A stretch of DNA of 30,048 nt from Anaerolineae bacterium (lineage in GTDB: Bacteria > Chloroflexota > Anaerolineae > JAAYZQ01): the NCBI GenBank assembly GCA_016929795.1, contig JAFGIA010000097.1, positions 1-30,048 on the forward strand, written 5' to 3'. The translations under genes were made by a program, and so were the position numbers. The notes under the pieces are model-generated. The model ran no database searches and was not told the origin of the DNA. It saw only the letters and a program-made list of their open reading frames with translations. Positions 23,581-30,048 of this stretch are shown in pieces. Every line of letters starts with the position of its first letter. Positions within the stretch are counted from its first letter, which is position 1.

Positions 23581-26500
23581 GTGAATTTCCGCAAACTTTT
23601 CAACCTGCTGTTCGCCGTGGTATTCGTCCTGAGCCTGCTGCCAACAGTAGCCCTGGCCCAGGAGGACGTGACGGCACAGCCCGTGGCTACAATCGAGGCT
23701 GAACTCCTGGCTGACCTGGCAGAAGGTCCGGCCGACTTTGTCGTGGAGATGGCAGAAAAGGCCGATCTCTCCAAGGCCTACGAGATGGACGACTGGAGCG
23801 CACGCGGCTGGTATGTGTACAACACGCTCACGAGCGTGGCAAAAAGAAGCCAGTCCGCCCTGAAGGCGTACCTGGACGACGCGCACCTCGAGTACAAGAC
23901 CTTTATCGCTGGCAACCTGTTGTACGTACGAGACGGGACCCTGTCTGTGGCGAACGCGCTCGCTGCAATGCCAGGAGTCGAGGCTATTCGTCTACCCCGG
24001 GTGTATCAGATCGATCCCCCAGTTGCGCGTGACACCGTGCTGGGAGACCCCGTTTGGGGCATCCTCGATACGCAGGCGCCTGACTTCTGGACGCAGTTTG
24101 GAATGAAGGGGGATGGGATCGTCGTCGCCAACATTGACACCGGTGTCGACTATATGCACGATGCGCTTCTCCCCAACTATCACTGTGCAGGGGGCACGCA
24201 CGACAACTGCTGGTATGATCCCGGCACCGTGGACTGCACCGGACCGGGTGGTGGCCCGTGCGACACGATCTACGCCGGCATCTATCACGGCAGTCACACG
24301 ATGGGCACGATGGCTGCCAAGGACGATCCGGCGCTGTCGTACACCGTTGGCATGGCGCCGAATGCACAGTGGATCGCGTGCCTGGGCTGTCCCTTTGGTA
24401 GCTGCCCTGACTTTGATCTCAACGAGTGCGCTGACTGGATCCTTGCCCCTGGCGGCAACCCGGACAACCGGCCGCACATCGTCAACAACTCGTGGGGCGG
24501 TGGCGGGGGCGACGCCTGGTACCTGGGACCGGTGCAGGCGTGGCGCGCAGCCGGCGTGTTCCCTGCGTTCTCGGCAGGCAATAGCGGGTCGTCGTGCGGC
24601 ACGCTCGGTTCTCCTGGTGATTACCAGGAATCGTTCGGCTCCGCGGCACACGACGTGAGCCGCAACATCGCCAGCTTTTCCAGCCGCGGCCCCGGGGCCT
24701 TTGGAGACACGCCGCATACCAAGCCAAACATCTCGGCCCCTGGCGTCAACGTGATCTCGACCCAGCCCGGGAACAGTTGGGGCTCGATCGGCGGCACTTC
24801 GATGGCGAGCCCTCATTCGGCGGGCGCCGTCGCCCTGCTCTGGTCGTGTAACCCATCACTCATTGGCCAGATCGAAGAAACGTTCGCCATTCTCCAGGAC
24901 AATGCCGATACACCGCCTGCCGGAAATTGCGGCGCACCTCCAAGCGGGTTGGGAAATTATACGTACGGCCGGGGGTACCTGAACGTTTACCAGGCAGGCC
25001 TGCTCTGGTGTGGTGACACCGGCTATCTGGACGGCCACGTCTACGATGCCACCACCTCTAACCCCATCGCCGACGCCACCGTCGACGCCGGCGGGCCTAC
25101 TGCCACCACCGACGCGACAGGCTACTACACCATGACCCTCATGGCCGGCACCTATACCGTCACGGCCACTCACCCGCTCTACACCGACCTGGCTATCTCT
25201 GGCGTCGTGGTCACCACGAACACCGTCGCTACCCAGGACTTTAACCTCCAGCCGCGCGGGCGCCTGTGGGGGTACGTGCTCGATCAGGATAGCCTTGCAC
25301 CGCTGGAGGCCACAGTCACCGCCGACGACGGCACCTGGGCCGACACCGATCCGGCCACCGGCATGTACGAGATGTACCTGGACCCCGGCACCTACGACGT
25401 GACCGCCGAGGCGACCGACTATGCCAGTGCAACCGTCTCTGTCAACGTCGTCTCCGGCCTGGATACGCAGCAGGACTTTGCCCTGCTCGCCGCCATCGCC
25501 GTCGTCCCCGACCCGATTGCCATTTCGCTCGAGATGGGCACGACAGGCAGCGTCGGCGCGGTCATAACCAACAACATGATTGCCGTCTACCCCTTCGAGT
25601 TCATCGAGGTCGAGACGACGGTTGATGGGGAGATCGAGGCTGTGGGCGGACCTGACCCCTTCGGTTACACCTACAAGGACAGCCTGGAGCCGGATGGCCC
25701 GCAGTACAACTTTGTCGACATCTCGACCACGGGAACGTCTGTGGCCATGGGTGACGACGACTATGAGGGGCCACTCCCACTTGGCTTCACCTTCACCTTT
25801 TACGGGAACGACTATACATCCTTCTACGCCGGCAGCAACGGGTTCCTCAGCTTTGGTGCTGGCTCGACCTCGCTGAGCAATCAGAACCTGCCCAGTACCA
25901 CGGACCCCGACAACCTGATCGCCCTTATGTGGGATGACCTGGATCCTGGTGACACGGGCGACCTCGTCTACTACCAGACGTTCTCGCCGTGCCCCTATCC
26001 AGGTGGAACGGCTTGCACCATCGTCCAGTACGAGAACTATCACCACTATCCCGGTGGCGGCGCGATCGCCGGCACGTGGGAGGCGATCCTCTTTGACAAT
26101 GGCAACATCCTGGTCCAGTTCGAGGATGTTGGCGCCGAGGCTGGCCTCAGCTCGACGACGGGCATCGAGAACAGCGATGGTACCGTGGGCTTGACCTACG
26201 TCTACAACACGGCCTCGCTGGTCGACCTGTCGGCTGTCTGTTTCCAGCATCCAGACGCGCCGCCGTGTGGGGGCGGGGATATCCCCTGGTTCAGCACAAG
26301 CGTGACCACTGGCACTGTGCCTGCGGGCGGCAGCCTCGGCTGGAACAATACGTTTAGCGCCACGGCAGCAGCGGGCATTGACCAGCCCGGTGTGTACGAG
26401 GGCCTGTTGATCGTCAATCCGACTGGCGCCAACCTACCGAGCAAACAGGTGCCCGTCGTCATGGAAGTGACGGCTCCGCCGACCTACGGCTTGCTCGACG

Positions 26501-29500
26501 GCACCGTCACCAGCGAGCGCACCGGCGAACCACTCGAGATCGAAGTCTTTGTCGAGGGCAGCGGTGGCATGACCTGGACCATCCCCACCGACCCCGCCAC
26601 CGGCTACTACAGCTACTGGCTCGACACCGGCACCTACACCGTCACCGCCGACGCGGCTGGCTATATCAGTGAGACGGCCGTGGTAGGCATCGCCGCTGGG
26701 CTGACGACCACCCAGGACTTTGCCCTGGAGCTCGACGCCCCCTGGATCGACTTTGACAAGGATGCCTACGATCAGACCCTCGAATTCGGCCTGACCGCGG
26801 TCGAGCCCTTCACCATCACCAATCTCGGGCCGGAGGAGCTGACGTGGGAGATCAGCGAAGTCGACAACGGCATGACGCCACTCGCCCAATGCGAGGAAGT
26901 ATACGGCAGCACGGCATCGCCGTGGGGACCGGGTGGCGCGCGCGACCGGGGTAACATCTTTGAAGCCTCCGAGGACACCGTCATCAGCGAGATCCGGGTT
27001 TATCTGAACTTTACCACGGCTACTGACCTCTACTTTGTCGTGTACGAGGGCAACGCCGTGACCGGCAGCTACACCCAGATCAACGCTACGCACGTCACGG
27101 GGGTTGGGCCTGGCCAAGGGTGGTACACTTCCGGCCCGATCGCGGTGCCGGCTGAGGCGGGCAAGTTCTACTATGTGGGCGCCAGTTGGAACGGGTCGGC
27201 AAACTACTACCGTGGTACCGAACTGACGCCGATTACCACCAACTGTTTCGGTGTGCTGCATACCGGCATCCCGGGCAGCCTGGCCGGCTATCCTCCCGCA
27301 CCGACGATCAACAATACCTATGCCAGTGGTGGCTTCTCGCCCTACTACTTTGCCATCGTCACCGGCGGCGGTGACGTGCCGTGGCTCGCCGAGACGCCGA
27401 TCAGCGGCACCGTCCCGGCCAACACCACTTTCACCGGGGGCGAGGTCCACTTTGACGCCGGCGCGGTGCCCGAGCCCGGCATCTATATGGCCGACCTGCG
27501 CGTGGCCAGCAACGATCCGCTCGAGCCGCAGGTTACCGTGCCTGTCACCCTCACCGTCCTGCCCAGCGCCAACATCGGCAAGCTCGAAGGCACCGTCACC
27601 AGCGACCGCCCTGGTGGCCCGCTGGAGGCCGAGATCCTGATCGAGTCGGCCGGCGGCATGACCTGGACGGCGACCACCGATCCCGACACCGGCTACTACT
27701 ACCACTGGCTGAACCTGGGATTCTACGACGTGACGGCCTCGGCCGCAGGCTATCTGTCACAGACGGCCACGGTCGAGATCCTGAGCCAGATGACGACAAC
27801 CCAGGACTTTCAGCTCGTGCTGAACCAGCCCGACATCGCCGTCACCCCGCCGAGCATGGAAGAAGTGCTCGTCTTTGGCGACACCGCCGTGCAGACCATG
27901 ACCATCACGAACGAGGGCGTGGCACCGCTCGACTTTGAGATCTCGGAAATGGACCGCGGCATGGTCCCGATCCACATCCCGGCCTTCAAAGGCACGCTTC
28001 CGCAGGATACCGCACCGGCCTCCACGGGCCGGGCGCCCAACGCGCCTGTGCTCATGGGAGAGGTCGGTAGCCTGCCGTTCATCCTGGCCGGCGAACCTGC
28101 CTTTGCGCTGGACGTCTATCCCGGCTACAACCTGGTCTACTGGCCCGACACGACGGCACCCGGCACCTGGAACATCGTGGGCTCGGTGCCACAGTTCCAC
28201 CCGGCGGGCGATTTCCTCAATGGGGATTTCTCCACGCTGTACGCCCTGGACTATGACACCAACGAGTTCGTGGCCATCGATACCACCACAGGTGTGCGAA
28301 CCGTCATCGGCACGGCGGTCGGCAACGGGAACTGGTCGGGGATGACAGGCGCTGGCGACGGCACGCTGTACGCGTCGTCTTCTGTGTGCGGCACCTCGTC
28401 CACCTTGTACACCATTGACCCGGCAACGGGTATGCTGACGACAGTTGGCAACATCGGTGCCGGCTCGTGCATCATCGACATCGCGATCAACGCGGCAGGC
28501 GAGATGTACGGCATCGACATCATCACCGATCAGTTGTGGCAGATCGACCCGATGACGGGTGTGGGGACACCAGTTGGGGCGCTCGGCGTGAGCGCCAACT
28601 ACGCCCAGGGCATGGACTTTGAGGAGGATACAGGAGTCTTATACTGGGCGGCGTACACGACGCAGGGCGAGCTGCGCATCATCGACACGGCGACGGGCGC
28701 CAGCACGCTGGTGGGTCCGTTCCCAGGTGGGAACGAGGTCGATGCTCTGGCCTTTGCGACAGGCGGCGGTGGCGGCGAAGTGCCCTGGCTGGCCGAGATG
28801 CCGGTCAGTGGCACGGTGCCCGCGGCCAGCAGCCTTGACGTGGCCGTCAGCTTTGACTCGGGCGTTGTCGCCGAGCCGGGTGAATACTGGGCCAACCTGA
28901 AGGTGTCCAGCAACGATCCCTACCAGGCCAGCGTCATGATCCCCGTGACCATGACCGTCCTGCCTGCCGGCGACATCGGCAAGCTCGAAGGCACCGTCAT
29001 CGGCACCGGTTACTGCGATGGTGAGAGCTACCCGCTCGAGGCCACGCTCGTCATGGAAGCCTCTGACGGCATGACCTACACCACCACGTCCGACCCGGCC
29101 ACCGGCTACTACTACCGCTGGCTCGACGCCGGCACCTACACCGTCACGGCCACTGCGGCCGACCACCTGCCGGCGACAGACGTGGCGGTGGTCCAGGTGG
29201 GCATGACCACGACCCTCGATCTCAGCCTGCGCTACATCGAGTCGTGCATGGACGTCACGCCCACCTCGTTCAGCCTGACGCTGCCGGTGGATTACGTGTT
29301 CACCGACGCGCTGACGATTTGGAACAACGGCGCCGGCCCGCTGATGTGGGAGATCAAGGAGACGACGGCCACGATGGCCCTCCTCGGCGATCCCACCGTG
29401 AACGCTCCTCAGGCCGACAACGACGTGGCTCCCACCTCCCTCACTGTGCTTGGCCCGCTGGCTGTCGGCGAAGAGGTATTCAACGTCGATGTCCAGACAC

Positions 29501-30048
29501 CCACGGGCGATAACCAGCTTCTGGGCGTCGAGTGGGCACTGGGCTACTGGTGGGTAACCGGCGGCAACTCGGGCCTCGATCCGAACAAGCTGTACAAGAT
29601 CGACGTGAACGGGACCCTGGTCGATACCTTCGATGTGCCGGCCAGTGCGACCGGCTGGGGTTGGCGCGACCTGGCGTGGGACGGCACCTACCTGTACGGC
29701 AGTGCCTCGAACGCCATCGACTGCTTCGACCCGGTGAGCGAGGTCATGACGCCGGCTTGCCTGACCGGCCCGCAGAACCCGAACCGTGCCCTGGCCTACG
29801 ACCCGGCGACCGACCACTTCTGGACGGCGAACTTTGGCAGCAACATCTACGAGTTCGACCGCTCCGGGACAATCGTCAACCAGTATCCCAACACGTTGGC
29901 GATCTATGGCGCGGCGTGGGATATGTACTCGCCTGGTGGCCCCTACCTGTGGGTTTGGTCACAGGATGCGGCGGAAGCAACCCTCGTGCTGGCAACCCAG
30001 ATCGACCCGGCGACGGGCCTGCCGACAGGTGTGTCGTTCGTCGGCACG
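23581..30048 (+). CDS. Giant secreted subtilisin-like (S8) serine protease, C-terminus beyond window
   Basis: The frame is open for 2156 codons to the window end. The GTG at 23581 follows AAGGGAGG (23565-23572). Residues 1-26 are a signal peptide (FAVVFVLSLLPTVALA). Residues about 30-150 resemble an inhibitor-I9 propeptide. The S8 domain shows Asp186 (NIDTGVD), His236 (YHGSHTMGTMAA), an Asn in VNNSWGG, and Ser407 (GGTSMASPHSAG). It also has several cysteines that could form disulfides. Downstream are carboxypeptidase-regulatory-like beta domains starting near residues 481, 560, 971, 1334 and 1801, a beta-sandwich near 730 (LPLGFTFTFYG), and propeller-like stretches (DGTLYASSS, TLYTIDPATGMLTTVG). 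It is probably a surface or secreted protease for external protein breakdown. The long tail may anchor it or bind substrate. The true end and any sorting signal are not visible. Confidence 0.93.
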   Translation, partial: MNFRKLFNLLFAVVFVLSLLPTVALAQEDVTAQPVATIEAELLADLAEGPADFVVEMAEKADLSKAYEMDDWSARGWYVYNTLTSVAKRSQSALKAYLDDAHLEYKTFIAGNLLYVRDGTLSVANALAAMPGVEAIRLPRVYQIDPPVARDTVLGDPVWGILDTQAPDFWTQFGMKGDGIVVANIDTGVDYMHDALLPNYHCAGGTHDNCWYDPGTVDCTGPGGGPCDTIYAGIYHGSHTMGTMAAKDDPALSYTVGMAPNAQWIACLGCPFGSCPDFDLNECADWILAPGGNPDNRPHIVNNSWGGGGGDAWYLGPVQAWRAAGVFPAFSAGNSGSSCGTLGSPGDYQESFGSAAHDVSRNIASFSSRGPGAFGDTPHTKPNISAPGVNVISTQPGNSWGSIGGTSMASPHSAGAVALLWSCNPSLIGQIEETFAILQDNADTPPAGNCGAPPSGLGNYTYGRGYLNVYQAGLLWCGDTGYLDGHVYDATTSNPIADATVDAGGPTATTDATGYYTMTLMAGTYTVTATHPLYTDLAISGVVVTTNTVATQDFNLQPRGRLWGYVLDQDSLAPLEATVTADDGTWADTDPATGMYEMYLDPGTYDVTAEATDYASATVSVNVVSGLDTQQDFALLAAIAVVPDPIAISLEMGTTGSVGAVITNNMIAVYPFEFIEVETTVDGEIEAVGGPDPFGYTYKDSLEPDGPQYNFVDISTTGTSVAMGDDDYEGPLPLGFTFTFYGNDYTSFYAGSNGFLSFGAGSTSLSNQNLPSTTDPDNLIALMWDDLDPGDTGDLVYYQTFSPCPYPGGTACTIVQYENYHHYPGGGAIAGTWEAILFDNGNILVQFEDVGAEAGLSSTTGIENSDGTVGLTYVYNTASLVDLSAVCFQHPDAPPCGGGDIPWFSTSVTTGTVPAGGSLGWNNTFSATAAAGIDQPGVYEGLLIVNPTGANLPSKQVPVVMEVTAPPTYGLLDGTVTSERTGEPLEIEVFVEGSGGMTWTIPTDPATGYYSYWLDTGTYTVTADAAGYISETAVVGIAAGLTTTQDFALELDAPWIDFDKDAYDQTLEFGLTAVEPFTITNLGPEELTWEISEVDNGMTPLAQCEEVYGSTASPWGPGGARDRGNIFEASEDTVISEIRVYLNFTTATDLYFVVYEGNAVTGSYTQINATHVTGVGPGQGWYTSGPIAVPAEAGKFYYVGASWNGSANYYRGTELTPITTNCFGVLHTGIPGSLAGYPPAPTINNTYASGGFSPYYFAIVTGGGDVPWLAETPISGTVPANTTFTGGEVHFDAGAVPEPGIYMADLRVASNDPLEPQVTVPVTLTVLPSANIGKLEGTVTSDRPGGPLEAEILIESAGGMTWTATTDPDTGYYYHWLNLGFYDVTASAAGYLSQTATVEILSQMTTTQDFQLVLNQPDIAVTPPSMEEVLVFGDTAVQTMTITNEGVAPLDFEISEMDRGMVPIHIPAFKGTLPQDTAPASTGRAPNAPVLMGEVGSLPFILAGEPAFALDVYPGYNLVYWPDTTAPGTWNIVGSVPQFHPAGDFLNGDFSTLYALDYDTNEFVAIDTTTGVRTVIGTAVGNGNWSGMTGAGDGTLYASSSVCGTSSTLYTIDPATGMLTTVGNIGAGSCIIDIAINAAGEMYGIDIITDQLWQIDPMTGVGTPVGALGVSANYAQGMDFEEDTGVLYWAAYTTQGELRIIDTATGASTLVGPFPGGNEVDALAFATGGGGGEVPWLAEMPVSGTVPAASSLDVAVSFDSGVVAEPGEYWANLKVSSNDPYQASVMIPVTMTVLPAGDIGKLEGTVIGTGYCDGESYPLEATLVMEASDGMTYTTTSDPATGYYYRWLDAGTYTVTATAADHLPATDVAVVQVGMTTTLDLSLRYIESCMDVTPTSFSLTLPVDYVFTDALTIWNNGAGPLMWEIKETTATMALLGDPTVNAPQADNDVAPTSLTVLGPLAVGEEVFNVDVQTPTGDNQLLGVEWALGYWWVTGGNSGLDPNKLYKIDVNGTLVDTFDVPASATGWGWRDLAWDGTYLYGSASNAIDCFDPVSEVMTPACLTGPQNPNRALAYDPATDHFWTANFGSNIYEFDRSGTIVNQYPNTLAIYGAAWDMYSPGGPYLWVWSQDAAEATLVLATQIDPATGLPTGVSFVGT
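26278..30048 (+). repeat. Repeated beta-domain modules in the subtilase tail
   Basis: A module starting (I/V)PW(L/F)-x-GTVPA recurs near 26278, 27376 and 28779. Each copy leads into an LEGTV-type carboxypeptidase-regulatory-like domain with DPATGYYxYWLDxGTYTVTA. At DNA level 27 bases (27573-27599 and 28974-29000, reading acatcggcaagctcgaaggc and seven more) are identical in two copies 1401 bases apart. The second and third modules differ by inserted propeller-like sequence. Confidence 0.8.

Noticed and set aside
24856..27705. Two long minus-strand open frames (464 and 423 codons)
   Set aside because: They are shadows of the subtilase gene, whose plus-strand frame is open across the whole region and has a complete signal peptide, propeptide and catalytic triad.

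Overview
The window is GC-rich bacterial chromosome, most likely from the phylum Chloroflexota (Anaerolineae/Ardenticatenia-type), probably a metagenome-derived genome. This is inferred from protein style: very long secreted repeat proteins, Thr/Pro-rich 'TPTDTP' linkers, LysM plus YkuD proteins, PknB-type kinases, a C-terminal YLPVIYK tail, and many GTG/TTG starts. No rRNA or tRNA gene was seen, so the taxonomy is an inference.

Layout. (1) 1-672: C-terminal end of a TPR protein. (2) 777-7364, minus strand: a 2195-residue exported protein with 21 FG-GAP/VCBS-like repeats and a later HELAH metallopeptidase-type motif. (3) 7365-7746: a divergent promoter region with strong sigma70-type promoters facing both ways. 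(4) 7747-17009, plus strand: an eight-gene, tightly packed operon. It encodes radical SAM/SPASM enzyme 1, a U32-like Fe-S TIM-barrel protein, a membrane Ser/Thr kinase, a Tat-exported lipoprotein with a (CGCDGD)3-CGCDD-HTHYWHPN tail, radical SAM/SPASM enzyme 2, a small PqqD/RRE-like protein, radical SAM/SPASM enzyme 3, and a polytopic membrane protein. (5) 17104-18084: a secreted LysM x3 plus L,D-transpeptidase with its own promoter. (6) 18232-23170: a membrane-anchored hypothetical protein, then pth and mfd, as one operon. (7) 23284-30048: a promoter, a leader with an internal intrinsic terminator, and a giant secreted subtilisin-like protease that runs off the right edge.

The most interesting unit is region 4. 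It has the parts list of a peptide-modification (RiPP-like) pathway: three SPASM-type radical SAM enzymes, a discrete PqqD-like recognition protein and a repeat-tailed substrate candidate. Unlike a typical RiPP, the candidate core is not on a short precursor. It is the last 31 residues of a 297-residue Tat lipoprotein that also carries an NBR1 four-tryptophan-type Ig-like domain. My model is that the Cys/Asp repeat tail is modified in the cytoplasm, the protein is exported by Tat, and it is displayed on the cell surface as a lipoprotein. The kinase and the membrane protein would be regulatory or accessory partners. This is inference from gene content and spacing. I do not recognise the combination as a named system.

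All calls come from reading the sequence. No database search was possible. The largest right-hand gene is open to the end of the window, and the first gene is open at its start.
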